From Rebecca billardiae RCC1528 (Eukaryota; Haptophyta): DNA of 64,000 bases. Below are positions 12,026 to 22,835 of this stretch, piece after piece. The stretch's first letter is position 1; each line of letters starts with the position of its first letter. The notes below the pieces were generated by a model. The model had not been told where the DNA came from and made no database searches. It saw nothing but the letters and a program-made list of their open reading frames with translations. The DNA is taken from contig OZ251230.1 in assembly GCA_965240325.2 (NCBI GenBank), positions 2,762,667-2,826,666 of the forward strand, given 5' to 3'. The position numbers and the translations under genes were made by a program.

Positions 12026-13087
12026 ATGGCGGTGTCATGGGGCACGGCGGCGCTGGGCACGGCGGCGGCGCTCGCGGCGGCGGCGGCGGCGGCGGTGCGC
12101 CGGCGCAACCGGCTCGCGTTCCGGCTGGCGGAGCACTCCCTGCGCGGCAAGCACGTGGTGATCACCGGCGCCACCAGCGGCATCGGCTACGCGGTCGCCG
12201 AGGGCGCGGCGCGCGCGGGCGCCTCGCTCGTCGTGCTCGGCTGCCGCGACGCGCGCGCGGCGGAGGCGGCGTGCGCGCGCGTGCGCGCGCGCACGGCGCA
12301 CGCGGCGGTGGTGCACGCCCCGCTCGACCTCGCCCACCCCGACTCGGTCCGCGCCTTCGCCGACGCGCTGGGCGGCGAGTCCGGGCTGGCGCGCGGCCGC
12401 GTGGACGTGCTCGTCAACAACGCCGGCGCCATGTTCCACTCGCGCGGCGCGGCGGCGTACGCGGACGCGGCGGGCGTGGCCGGCGCGTGCGAGCGGACGT
12501 ACGCGACCAACTTCGTCGGCCACCTCGCGCTCACCGTGCGCCTGCTGCCCCTCCTCCGCGCCGCGCGCGAGGCGAGCGGTGAGCGCGCGCGCGTCGTGCA
12601 CGTCGGCTCGCGGCTCGAGCGGCGCGCGCCCGCGCTGCCCGCGGGCGCGGACGCGCCGCGCGCGCTGGACGCGCTGGTGGCGCCGGGCGCGTACGAGCCG
12701 TTCCGCGCGTACGCGCTCTCCAAGCTCGCGCAGACCGCGTGCGCGCTCGAGCTCGGCCGCGCGCACGGCGCGTGCGTGCTGAGCGTCGTCGTCTCGCCCG
12801 GCATGGTGGCGACGCGGCTCTCGCGCGACCTGCCGCCCGTGCAGCGCGCGCTCGCGGCGCTGCTCGGGCCGCTGGTGCTGCGCTCGGCGGAGAAGGCGGC
12901 GGAGAGCGTGCTCTACGCGTGCGGCGCGCCGGACGACGGCGCCATCCCCGCGTACGTGCGCGACTGCGCGCCCGAGCCGCCGTCGGCGCAGGCGGCCGAC
13001 CGCGCGCTCGGCGCCGCGCTGTGGGAGGACGCGCTGCGCCGCGCGGGCGAGGGCCCGAGCCCACACCCTCGCCAGCCCCGACCCTAG
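12026..13087 (+). CDS. Short-chain dehydrogenase/reductase, retinol-dehydrogenase-like
   Basis: 353 aa from the Met at 12026, chosen because it precedes a hydrophobic N-terminal segment and lies just after the divergent gene. The classical SDR signature is complete: TGATSGIG cofactor loop at residues ~47-54, LVNNAG near 129-134, a Ser in VVHVGSRL, and YALSK (catalytic Tyr ~229, Lys ~233), followed by SPGMVATRL. The N-terminal hydrophobic/basic leader (AALGTAAALAAAAAAAVRRRNR) suggests membrane attachment, as in RDH11-14/WWOX-type enzymes that use NADP(H) on retinoid, steroid or lipid carbonyls. The precise substrate cannot be read from sequence. Confidence 0.9.
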   Translation: MAVSWGTAALGTAAALAAAAAAAVRRRNRLAFRLAEHSLRGKHVVITGATSGIGYAVAEGAARAGASLVVLGCRDARAAEAACARVRARTAHAAVVHAPLDLAHPDSVRAFADALGGESGLARGRVDVLVNNAGAMFHSRGAAAYADAAGVAGACERTYATNFVGHLALTVRLLPLLRAAREASGERARVVHVGSRLERRAPALPAGADAPRALDALVAPGAYEPFRAYALSKLAQTACALELGRAHGACVLSVVVSPGMVATRLSRDLPPVQRALAALLGPLVLRSAEKAAESVLYACGAPDDGAIPAYVRDCAPEPPSAQAADRALGAALWEDALRRAGEGPSPHPRQPRP

Positions 13088-14020
13088 CCCCGCGCGGCGG
13101 GAGGACGCGCTGCGGCGGCGCGGGCGGCGGCGGCGCGCGCGGCGGCCGCGGGGGCCGGCGGGGAGCCGGGGAGGCGCGGTGGATCGATCGGTGGGCGTCG
13201 CTGGCGGCGCGGGCGGCCAGCCGGCGCCGACCGCCCGCTCGCCCAGGGTGAGGTGCGCCGCGCGCCGCGCGCTCGCGCCCCGCCCGCGGGCCGGCTCGGC
13301 GGCATGGCTGCCTGCGGGCGGCGCTGGCGGAGTGACGCGGCGTGGGCGGCGCGTCATCCGTCATCATCGATCCATCCGCGGCCGCCACTAAAGAGCCACG
13401 TGATGCTGGTACGCTGGCTCCAGTCTCGCACGCCGTCACGCCGTGGACGCATCGGTGATCGGTCTGCGGGCGGTGACGCGATCCGCGGTCGTGTCAGTAC
13501 TGACTACTGTCATCAGTTCAACGGCAACGCGCCGGGGTGATGCCGCCGCATCACGCCGTCTGTTTATTTGATCCGCCGGGATCGGCCCCGGAGTACGTAC
13601 GTACATGTCCATGACAAGACTCTTCAAGATGCATCACATGTCAATCACTACTCATGGACATGGGCCATATGCCCGACCTGCCTCAAGGACAAGACAGTAG
13701 AGTGAAGAGTCTAACTCTAAAGGCGCTACTAAGCGCCGAACAGCTGACGCTGTGCCGTATACTTGTGCTTCGATGGCCGGCTTATCGATAACATCACTAC
13801 AGTATCTTATCTCCTCCGAGACCAAGATGACAATGCAAGGCGGCAAGACGTATCATCCTTGCCCGATCAACATCTGTACCCGCCCGATACTTGTAGATAC
13901 TTGCCTCATGATGCGCGCCTGAAGGCTTGATGTGCGAACTGCGAAGCGCATCGAAGGCTGTGTGTTGAGACGGCCGCTCTCGCAGTGCCCGCGCTTCGGT
14001 CCTCGGGACGCGTCGCGATC
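13088..14020. other. Intergenic, 933 bp
   Basis: GC-rich for the first ~250 bp, then dropping to near 50% GC from ~13340 to 13950. No convincing ORF, RNA gene or repeat is visible. The distal part is the promoter region of the receptor-like gene. Confidence 0.5.
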
Positions 14021-17000
14021 ATGCCGACGCGTCGCGGCGTCGCGCACGCGGCGCTCGTCGCGGCGGCGCTCGCGCTCGCGGCCCGCCCCGTGGGAGGCGC
14101 CGCGGGCGCGGCCGCGCCGGAGGTGCACGTGCTCGGCCTCTTCCCGCTGAGCGTGCCCGGCGCGCACGGCGCGCAGCTCGCGCGCGCGGCCGAGCTCGCG
14201 GCCGGCCGCGTGTCCGCGTCCGCGGCGCTGCTGAACGGCACGGCGCTGCGCATGCGCGTGCGCGACACGAACGGCTCGGAGGCGCGCGCGCTGGCCGAGG
14301 CGATCGACGCGGACGCCGCCCACCCGCTCCACGCCATCGTCGGCGCGCTCGACGCGGACGTGACGCGCGCGCTCGCCGCGTACGGCGGCGCGCGCGGCGT
14401 GCCGGTGCTGAGCTACGGCGCGAGCGCGCGCGAGCTGAGCGAGCCGGCGGCGCTGCCGCTCTTCGCGCGCGTCGTGCCCTCCGACGCGCTGCAGGCCCGC
14501 GCGCTCGCCGACGCGCTCGTCGGCCACCTCGGCGCGCGCCGGTACGCGCTGCTGCACGGCGCGGACGGCCGCTGGAGCGGCCGCGCCGCGCGGCTCGAGC
14601 TCGCGCTCGGCAGGGCGGGCGCCGAGCTGGGCGCGCGCGCGAGCGTGGAGCGCGGCGCGGACCCGACGGCGGCGCTGGGCGCGCTGCTCAACGCGAACGC
14701 GCGCGTCCTCCTCCTCGTCCTCCCGCCCGCGGACACGCGCGCCGCGCTGCTCGCGCTCGAGGCGGCGCGCGCGCTCGGCCCGCGCGCGCCGCGGCCGCGC
14801 GCGCTCGTGAGCGTGGGCGCGGAGGGGGCGGCGGCGGCGGCGGAGCTGTGGGCGGCGGGGGCGGCGGGCGAGGCCGAGGCGGCGCGGCTGCGCGGCGCCG
14901 CGGAGGGCATGCTCCTCGCCGCGCCCTCCACCGCGCACCGCGCCGCCGAGCCTCCGGCCGCCGCCGCCGCCGCCGCCGAGTTTTGCGAGCGCTGGGACGG
15001 CGACGCGGAGGTGCGGGCGCGCGGCTGGCCGACGTGCGCGGAGGAGGCGGCGGGCGGTCGACGCGTGCCGCCGCTCGTGCCGCACGCGCACGACGCGGTG
15101 CTCGGCGTGGCGCACGCGCTGCACGCCGTGTGCGAGCGCGCGGGCGGGCCGGCCGCGTGCGCCGACGCGCTGCGCGACGGCGGCGCGGTGCACGGCGCGC
15201 TGCTCGGCCTGTGCGCACGCGGCGGCGCCGACGGCGGCGCCGACGGCGCGCCGTGCGTGCGCGGCGCGACGGGCGCGCTGCAGCTCGACGGGCGCGGCGA
15301 CCGCGTCGGCGCGTTCACGCTGCTCGCCGCGCGCGCCGCCGCCGCGGACGGCGCAGCCGGCCTCCGCCTGGAGCCGTGGGGGCGGTGGAGCGCGGGCGGC
15401 GGGTTTGCGAGCGCGCCCGGCTCGGAGCGGTGGGTGCGCTGGCCCGCGTGGGGCGAGGGCGAGGCGGAGGGCGGCGGCACGGGCGCGGACGGCGCGGGCG
15501 CGGGCGGCGGCGCGGCCGGCGGCGAGCCCGACGGCGCGTCGCGCGGCGGCGCCGGCCCCGCCGCGCTCCCCGACGACCTTGGCGAGCGTATCGGGCAGGT
15601 CGCGTTCGTGCTGGGCACGACGCTGGGCATGCTGTTCGCGATGGGGCTGATCTGCGTGTCGCAGGCGCTGCAGCGGCGCGCGCGCGTGCTGCTCGAGGCG
15701 GCGGACCTGCAGCGCAAGGCGGAGCACGAGCGGGTGTCGCGCGCGGTGCACGCCGTCACCTCCGTCTCCTTCTCGGTGTGCTTTGTCTGCTTCCGAGACT
15801 TCCGCCGCATGGGCAGGCTCGTGCCCCACGAGGAGATGCGCGAGGCCGGGCTGATCGTGACGTGCGACACGTACGAGGAGGTGGTGGCGTTTGCGCGCAG
15901 GCACCACTCCGTCTTCATCTCGCACCAGTGGTGCGCGCACCGCCAGCGCGCGCGGCGCGCGCGGCGCCGCCGCGCGCGCTCACGCGCCCTCGCGCGCGCG
16001 CCGCCGCTGGCGCTGTGACGCAACGCATGGCCGGGTGTGGGCGGCGCGTCCCTGCGCCACGCGCCTCTCCAGGCTCGGGCTGGGCGAGCCCGACCCGCAC
16101 TGCGTGCACTTCCCCGCCATCGTCGCGGCGGTGGGCCAGCTCGCAGCGCGGCAGGACATGCGCGAGGAGGACGTCTACATGTGGGTGGACTACTGCTCGA
16201 TCCCGCAGCGCAACCTCACGCTCAAGAGCATCAGCATCGGCTCGCTCGCCGTGTACGCGTCGGTGGTGCGCTACTTTGTGGTGATCGCGCCGCCCGCCAC
16301 GCACGCGGACACGGGCCAGCGCTGCGACACGCGCACGTACCAGCGGAGGGGCTGGTGCCGCCTCCAGCAGTGGGCGCGGTGCGCGCGCACCTCTTGCGCG
16401 CGCCGTGCCCGCGCCCACTGCGCGTCTCATCGCTCCGACTGGCTCTCGCGGACGCTCACCCCGCCGTCGCCTCCCTCGCGCGCGCGTGCGTGTGCGCGCG
16501 CGGCACGCGCGCAGCATGACGTTTGGCGGGCTGCAGCACATGTACGTGTACGACACGCCCGTGCCGGCCGGGCGGCGCAGCCGGCGGCTGACCGCCGAGA
16601 GCGTCGCCGACGCGCCGCCGCCCCTGCCGGCGCAGCGTTGCAGCGGCCTGCGCTCGATCCGCAACGAGCCGCAGTGGTACCACGACTCGATCGCCGTGTT
16701 CGAGGGCGAGTTCACGCTCGAGTCGGACAAGCCCAAGCTGGTGGACGCGGTGCTCGGGCTGTGGGCGCTCGCGCTGCACTACCAGCACCGGCCGGAGCAG
16801 CGCCGGATCGTCGAGCTCGTGCGCGCGCACCGCGAGGCCGTCTTCCCCGCACAATTCTTCGGCTCGCTCGTGGGCCTGCTCGAGCGGCGCATGCGCGAGG
16901 AGGGCTCGGACGCGCTGATCACGGCCAACGTGCAGCGGCGCGCGTCGTCCGTGCTGCCGCCCTCGCCCGCGCAGCAGCTCCACCGCTTCGGCGCGCACCA

Positions 17001-17754
17001 CGGCCGGCGCCGCCCGCTCGACCTCGCGGACGCCGTCGACGGCGAGGACGACGGCGGCGCCGCGCCGCGCCGGCTCTCCGACGCCTCGCGCCGCTCCAGC
17101 TCGGACGCGGACGCGGAGGGCGGGGCGGAGGCGGAGGCCTCGGGGTGGGAGCGGCAGCCGCACGCGCACGGCACGCCGCTGCGGCTCGCGAGCGCGCCGC
17201 TGGCGCTGCTGCCCTCGCCGATGCGGCGCGCGCGCAGGCGGCTCTTCTCCTACACGGCGGAGGAGCAGGGCGGCGAGCGAGCCACGGCCGTCGACGACGA
17301 GCCCGACCCCGAGCTCGGCCACGCGAGGCCAGCGGCGCCGGCGGCGTGCGGCGGCGTGCGCGCGGCGCCGTCGAGCGCCGCCTCGCCCGCGGCCGCGCGC
17401 CGGCGCAAGGGCGGCCGCGTCGCGCCCGGCTGCTCGCCCGGCGCGCGCCGGCGCGCCGAGACGGTCAACGTCGCGTCGATCGCGTCGCTCACGTCGGCGC
17501 CCGCCGAGCGCGCCGACGGCGGCCGCCCGGCCGGCGGGGCCGGCGGCGGGGCGTGGGCGCCGCTCGCGTCGCTGGGCGAGCGCGCCTCCGGCCGCGGCTC
17601 GTCGGGCGGCGAGACGACGCTCGGCGACGCGGCCGAGCGCGCGCGCGCCACGCTCGCGGCGGAGGCCGGCGCCGGCGGTGCTGACGAGGCCGAGCTGGGC
17701 GCGTGCGCCGAGAGCAGCAGCACGAGCTCCAGCCTCGCCGAGGTGGTAGTCTGA
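14021..17754 (+). CDS. Receptor-like protein: periplasmic-binding-type ectodomain, one TM segment, TIR-like cytosolic domain
   Basis: Three exons, 14021-15930, 16073-16378 and 16515-17754, give 1151 aa. Both introns are GTGCG...CAG, and the joins keep frame (HQW|LGLGEP and QQWAR|MTFGG). A signal peptide (ALVAAALALAARPVGG) is followed by a ~480-residue extracellular region with type I periplasmic-binding features (VHVLGLFPLSVPGAHG, AIVGALDADVTRAL, GVPVLSYGAS, LPLFARVVPSD), as in ANF-receptor/GABA-B-type ligand domains. A Gly/Ala linker leads to one TM helix at ~526-550. The cytosolic part has VFISHQW (~631) and MWVDYCSIPQRN (~673), the pattern of TIR-like domains in algal and oomycete proteins. 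Residues ~780-900 are helical and the tail is low complexity. Ligand and output are unknown. Confidence 0.8.
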
Positions 17755-17775
17755 CTACAGCAGCACTACTGCGCT

Positions 17776-17818
17776 ATATACACACACACACACACACATG
17801 CATGCATATATATATACG
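17776..17818. repeat. (CA)n/(TA)n microsatellite
   Basis: TATATACACACAC... followed by ATGCATGCATATATATATAC, in the 273-bp convergent intergenic space between the receptor-like gene and the next minus-strand gene. Confidence 0.9.
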
Positions 17819-18027
17819 CCGCCGTGTGATGACATGATGCTGCGCACGTACCTTACATGCAGCAGATATATGCTAGCTGCATGCGCGTACGTACGACGCC
17901 GTGCGCCATTATAATTCAGATTCGGACTTATCGGAAACGTGCGTCCGCGCCACCGGCCGCTCGTGGCCCGGCGAATGCAGTTGTGATGCGCGCGCGCGAG
18001 CGCTTCCGCCCGGCGGGCAGCCGCGCT

Positions 18028-18645
18028 CTAGTCGTCCACGACATCGACGTCGATCACCCCGCCCGGCCCGTCGGCCGCGCCCGGCACCGCGTCGTGCGCG
18101 AACGCGGCCTCGGCGGCGAGCGCAGGCGGCGAGAGCGACGGGCGCACGCGGTCCGCGCCCATCACGCCCGCGCTCTGGAAGACGATGACAAACTCCTTCT
18201 CGGGGTCGTACTCTTTGATGCGCGTCTCGATCGCCGCGTACCCCTCGCCGTCCTCGCCCGCCGACGCCGTCAGCTTGGAGAGCGGCACGTACATGCCGGC
18301 GACGTCGCCCGACTTGCCGCCCGCGCTCGCGTCGTCGTTCACAAAGATGGCGCCGCGGCCCATCTGCTCGAAGCCCTTCCACGAGAGCGTGGCCCAGCGC
18401 TTGCCGCGCTCGCGCACGGCCGCCTGGTACGCGCGCTCCCACGCGCCGCCCGAAGTCTCCGCCGCCTGCGCGCGGACGGCCGCGCGCCGCGCGATCGGCG
18501 ACCGCGCGGCCGCCGCCGGCCGCGCAAGCGGGCGCGCGCAGCCGAGCGCCGAGGCGAGGCGGGAGGCGGCGAGCGGCGGCGCGTGCGAGCCCGCAACGGC
18601 GGCGGCGAGGAGCGCGGCGGCGCACGCGCGCGCGCGGGTGGGCAT
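18028..18645 (-). CDS. Predicted plastid-targeted protein, unknown function
   Basis: 205 aa from the Met at 18645. The N-terminus has a signal-peptide-like segment (ARACAAALLAAAVAGSHA) followed by an Ala/Arg/Ser-rich, acid-poor stretch to ~residue 60, the bipartite layout used to reach complex plastids. The mature part carries KRWATLSWKGFEQMGRGAIFV, DVAGMYVPLSKL, and EYDPEKEFVIVFQSAGVMG, which look like a folded soluble domain. The C-terminus is acidic (VIDVDVVDD). I do not recognise the family. Confidence 0.75.
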   Translation of the reverse strand: MPTRARACAAALLAAAVAGSHAPPLAASRLASALGCARPLARPAAAARSPIARRAAVRAQAAETSGGAWERAYQAAVRERGKRWATLSWKGFEQMGRGAIFVNDDASAGGKSGDVAGMYVPLSKLTASAGEDGEGYAAIETRIKEYDPEKEFVIVFQSAGVMGADRVRPSLSPPALAAEAAFAHDAVPGAADGPGGVIDVDVVDD

Positions 18646-18739
18646 GGCGGCGCTGCTGCGCGGTGGGCACGTGCGGCCGGCCTTCGGCTGCGCTCTCAGC
18701 TCGCGGTCCAGTGACGACTTCGACTGGCTGCTGGGCGCA

Positions 18740-18858
18740 ATAACCGCGCGCGTCGCGCTCCGCCTTATGGCGGTCCGGTGTTTACGTTGGGCGGCTGCCT
18801 AGCTTGCCTGGGGCCGCCAGACGTCACGGGGGGCCGGGCGGCGAGACAGCGCCCGCCC
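18740..18858 (-). repeat. Retrotransposon repeat B2 (119 bp)
   Basis: Identical by eye to 19361-19479, beginning ATAACCGCGCGCGTCGCGCT and ending GCCCGCCC on the plus strand. It forms the 3' terminus of the element in coding orientation. Confidence 0.9.
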
Positions 18859-18923
18859 CCACGCGGACGCTGACTCAAGCCGCACCCTGCCCCGGCGCGG
18901 CGATCCAACGCCGAGGGAGGGCG

Positions 18924-19360
18924 GGCGGGAGGCGGAGGAGCGCAGCTGGTTGTCCGTGCGGCTGCTCGGCGCCAAGCGTGGCCCGTCGGCTGGGTTTGGT
19001 AGTCGGGCGGCGGTCCGGTCGGCTGTCGGGCAGGGCGAGGTGCGCCGTGCGGTCGGGCGGGAAAGCGGACGGCTGCTGGGCGAAACTCGCTCCTGTTCGC
19101 CAAAGCCGGTCACTGCCCGTCAACTCCCGGCGCGCGCTCACTTTTCTGCGGTCCGCGCCAAAAGCGAGCTGCCACACGCTCGGAACGCTGTCCGGGGGCG
19201 CGCTGCGAGCTCCGAGCTCCGAGCCCGTCCGGGCGGGGGTGCGGTCGGAGGGGCGCTGGAGGAGGGTATCGGGCGGCGGCGAAGCGGCGCCGGCAGTCAT
19301 AACGCGATAACCGCCGCAGACTGCCAAACCCGCCACTCCCGTCGCGTCGGCCATCGCCCC
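18924..19360 (-). repeat. Retrotransposon repeat A2 (437 bp)
   Basis: Nearly identical to 24959-25395 (for example CTGTCGGGCAGG here versus CGGTCGGGCAGG there). It is directly followed on the plus strand by the second 119-bp repeat at 19361. Confidence 0.92.
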
Positions 19361-19479
19361 ATAACCGCGCGCGTCGCGCTCCGCCTTATGGCGGTCCGGT
19401 GTTTACGTTGGGCGGCTGCCTAGCTTGCCTGGGGCCGCCAGACGTCACGGGGGGCCGGGCGGCGAGACAGCGCCCGCCC
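19361..19479 (-). repeat. Retrotransposon repeat B1 (119 bp)
   Basis: Copy of 18740-18858. On the minus strand it follows the coding region and abuts repeat A2, as expected for the internal junction of split direct repeats. Confidence 0.9.
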
Positions 19480-20115
19480 ACAGGGGCGCAGCGCCAGGCG
19501 CCACGCCGGCATGGGCGGCGTCGGCCGGCGCGGTCGAGGCCAGGCCCGGCCCCGACCCCCAGAGACGCTGCGCCCGGCCACGCCCCGACGCACGCCGTCA
19601 GCGCCAAGCGCGTGCCGTCGGGCGGGGCAGCTCCCGGGAAGTACGTGCGGGGCGCAGGCCCCGCCCACCGCCCCGCAGCGGTGATCTCGGCCGCGGGAAG
19701 CCCCAGGAACGGCCAGCGTCGCCACGGCCGAGCGTCGAACCGAGTTGGCGCCAACACACGTTGTGGGAGCCCCAGCGCCCGACACTCATCGTGCAGCCAC
19801 GCCAGATACGCCGCGCGAAAGCCTCGCACGCGCGCCAACCCGCCCGGTGTCGGCCGTCGACGGCGGGCAGCACCCCGAGCTCCGCGAAGCGACGTCCAGC
19901 CAGCGTGCGTAGCCCTGAATCGCCATGCGCCCCTTGGACCTTGGACGCGAAGGGCGAAGCGCCGAAGCCCGCTGTCCGGCTGTGGCAAACCGCCGGGCCG
20001 CCTGCGCTGTGGGAGCGATGGCGGCCGGTGGAAGCGGCGGGGAGTAGGCGACGCACGCCGCGCGAACGAGGACGGTCGCGCGGCACGCGAGCGACGGCGG
20101 ACGCGCCGCGGATGA

Positions 20116-20886
20116 TCGGCGCGCACGCATGACGATCGGCGCATGATGATCGGCGCGCGCGCATGATCGGCGCATGATGATCGGCGCGCGCGCATGATGA
20201 TCGGCGCGCGCGCATGATGATCGGCGCGCGCGCATGATGATCGGCGCATGATGATCGGCGCGGGCGCATGATCGGCGCATGATCGGCGCATGATGATCGG
20301 CGCGCGCGCGTGATCGGCGCATGATGATCGGCGCGGGCGCATGATCGGCGCATGATCGGCGCGTGATGATCGGCGCGCGCGCATGATCGGCGCATGATCG
20401 GCGCATGATGATCGGCGCGGGCGCATGATCGGCGCATGATCGGCGCATGATCGGCGCATGATCGGCGCATGATCGGCGCATGATGATCGGCGCGCGCGCA
20501 TGATCGGCGCATGATGATCGGCGCGGGCGCATGATCGGCGCATGATCGGCGCATGATCGGCGCATGATGATCGGCGCGCGCGCATGATCGGCGCATGATG
20601 ATCGGCGCGGGCGCATGATCGGCGCATGATCGGCGCATGATCGGCGCATGATCGGCGCATGATCGGCGCATGATGATCGGCGCGCGCGCATGATCGGCGC
20701 ATGATGATCGGCGCGCGCGCATGATGATCGGCGCATGACGATCGGCGCGCGCGCATGATCGGCGCAAGATGACCGGCGCGCGCGCATGATGATCGGCGCG
20801 CGCGCATGATGATCGGCGTGCGCGCGTGATGATCGGCGCGCGCGCATGATGCTCGGCGCATGTTGACCGGCGCGCGCGCATGATGA
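20116..20886. repeat. GATCGGCGC short tandem repeat inside the retrotransposon
   Basis: About 770 bp of interspersed ~12-bp (GCGCATGATCGG) and ~17-bp (ATGATCGGCGCGCGCGC) units. It stays open in all three minus-strand frames, which explains several long repetitive ORFs that are not genes. It lies between the RT ORF and the B1 repeat, where a tyrosine recombinase gene would be expected. Confidence 0.95.
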
Positions 20887-21104
20887 GCGGCGCGGACGGT
20901 GGCGCGCGGCGCCGCCACCCGCCGCCGCGGCGTCGAAGGCAGCAGCAGCGAACGCCGATGGTTCTTGGCTGGGCCAGGCGAGCATGCCGGGGGCACGCAG
21001 CAGGCGTGCACGATCGGCACTAGCAGGGTCAAGGGGCAGGTCGGCCGGCTGAGTCAGCACTGCTGACCCGCCCCGCTGGCTGCTGAGCGGCGGCGACCGG
21101 GCGT

Positions 21105-22769
21105 TCAGGGCAGGCCGTGCTGATCGCCGGCCGCCGCGAAGGACGCGGCGGCCTCATCCCGGAGCTCGGGCCAGTACTCGGGAAGCGCCGCGCGGAAGCA
21201 CCGGCTGATTGCGTCCGCCACCCGATTGCGCGCCCCAGGCACATGCTTGCAGAGCAGCGTGCTGGATGTCTCCGCCGCGAGCAGGGCGAGGTCTTGCAGC
21301 AGGCAGTTGAGCACCGGTCGGTGGGGCACAGACATGCGCGACAGCCACGCCACGGATGCAGAGTTATCACACAGTAAGAGGAGGTGCACAGCGGAGCGGC
21401 CGGCGAGCCAGCGCAAGCCGGCGAGCAGGACGCACAAGCACTCGAGCTCGTTGATGTCCCACGCCTCGCCGGCCGGCACGAAGGCGCGCAGGTCCCACGC
21501 GGCGACATGGCCCGCCGACGACGCCGCCCCACCGCGCCCCGTGGAGAGGGCGGCGTCCGTGGCCACCGCCAGCCGCTCCGAGGGTCGCACGTACAGCTGC
21601 CGCCGACACGAGCCCCGCTCGAGCAGCCGCGCGAAGAAAGCGCACTCGCGCGGCAGCAGCACCCCCAGGGGCGCCACGAGGGTGCCGGACGCAGCGAACG
21701 CATCGTGCCGCGCATAGAGGAGGTCGAGGAAGGGGCGGATGAACGGGCGAACCGCGGGCTGTATCCGAGCGATCCAGCCGAGCTTGCCGATGAGCGAGCT
21801 GAGCTCCGGGCGCGTCACGCGGCTGCCGAGCAGCGTGAGCAGCGCCGGGAACCACTTGGCGCGCTTCCGCTCGGGTAGAGACACCGAGCCCTGGACCGCG
21901 TCAATGACGACGCCAAGCAGCTCGATGTGCTGGCATGCGGGCACGATCTTGGTCGGCTTGGCCGACGGCGGCAGACCCGCGGCGCGCAGCGTCGAGCAGT
22001 AGAGCTGGAATGCCCGATCGAGGTCCCCCCGGTGCGAGCTCCACCCGAAACCGTCATCGACAAAATTCTTGAGCTTGAAGCGCAGCTCCCCCGACCAGCG
22101 CGCCACGAACGCGTGCCGCAGCAGATCTGAGAGCCGGCAAAACAGGAACGGCGCGGACGCGGCGCCGAAGGGGAGCGAGGTGTACACGTAGTAGGCGCCC
22201 TCCCACCAAATGCAGAGCAGCCACAGATCCTCCGGGCGCACGGCGACGCGCGTGTATGCCGCGTCGATGTCCACCTTGAAGATCCAGGTGCCGGGGGTCA
22301 GATCGGCCAGGAGCTCGTCCAGCGACTCAAAGGTGAACCGCGGCGCGCGGATGTCGGCGTTCACGCCCGAGGCCGTCATGTCCACGATGAGGCGGAAGTC
22401 GTCCTCGTCCTTCGGTACGCAACCGAGCGGCGACACCGCCACTGGCCGCGGCAGGGGCCGGCCGCCGCGCGCCGGCCCCGCCAGCACGCCCGATGACACA
22501 TACTCGGCGAGCCGCGCGCGCACAAACTCGGGCTGCGCCAGCGAGGAACGGTGGTTGGGACGGAACCGCGACACGCGCGCGCCGCGGTAGAGCAGATCGA
22601 CGCCGTCACGCAGCTCCACGGACAGGTCAACGCCGGTGAAGGCATGGATGAAGGACGCCAGCGCCACGTAGTTGCGCTGCATGGCGTTGGGCACGAGACT
22701 GTGTGCGAGGTCAGCGCGCAGGCCGGTGCGCGCGACCATCTCGGCGGAGGTGATGGGCGGGCGAGTCAT
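21105..22769 (-). CDS. Reverse transcriptase-RNase H of a DIRS-order retrotransposon
   Basis: 554 aa from the ATG at 22769; the frame is also open 20 codons upstream with a GTG. RT motifs are intact: FRLIVDMTASG, FKVDIDAAYTR (motif A Asp ~167), SLPFGAASAPFLF (motif B ~199), and NFVDDG (motif C ~236-239, with FVDD in place of YxDD). The connection and RNase H region follow, with LAVATDAAL, NELECLCVLLAGLRW and LLCDNSASVAWL carrying the D-E-D residues in the DIRS-type arrangement. The product would copy the element's RNA and remove it from the hybrid. It starts 66 bp after the gag stop on the same strand. No stop or frameshift is visible in this ORF. Confidence 0.92.
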   Translation of the reverse strand: MTRPPITSAEMVARTGLRADLAHSLVPNAMQRNYVALASFIHAFTGVDLSVELRDGVDLLYRGARVSRFRPNHRSSLAQPEFVRARLAEYVSSGVLAGPARGGRPLPRPVAVSPLGCVPKDEDDFRLIVDMTASGVNADIRAPRFTFESLDELLADLTPGTWIFKVDIDAAYTRVAVRPEDLWLLCIWWEGAYYVYTSLPFGAASAPFLFCRLSDLLRHAFVARWSGELRFKLKNFVDDGFGWSSHRGDLDRAFQLYCSTLRAAGLPPSAKPTKIVPACQHIELLGVVIDAVQGSVSLPERKRAKWFPALLTLLGSRVTRPELSSLIGKLGWIARIQPAVRPFIRPFLDLLYARHDAFAASGTLVAPLGVLLPRECAFFARLLERGSCRRQLYVRPSERLAVATDAALSTGRGGAASSAGHVAAWDLRAFVPAGEAWDINELECLCVLLAGLRWLAGRSAVHLLLLCDNSASVAWLSRMSVPHRPVLNCLLQDLALLAAETSSTLLCKHVPGARNRVADAISRCFRAALPEYWPELRDEAAASFAAAGDQHGLP

Positions 22770-22835
22770 AGCGAGCGGCGCGCCGCGGAACGCGGCGGGC
22801 ACCGACAGGGGATCTCGTCGCGCGCCCACCGCCTC

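Noticed and set aside
19386-21060. Long minus-strand ORFs with HAPIIMRARRSS-like repeats
   Set aside because: All three frames are open through the GATCGGCGC repeat, so openness carries no coding information; flanking sequence shows no tyrosine-recombinase motif.
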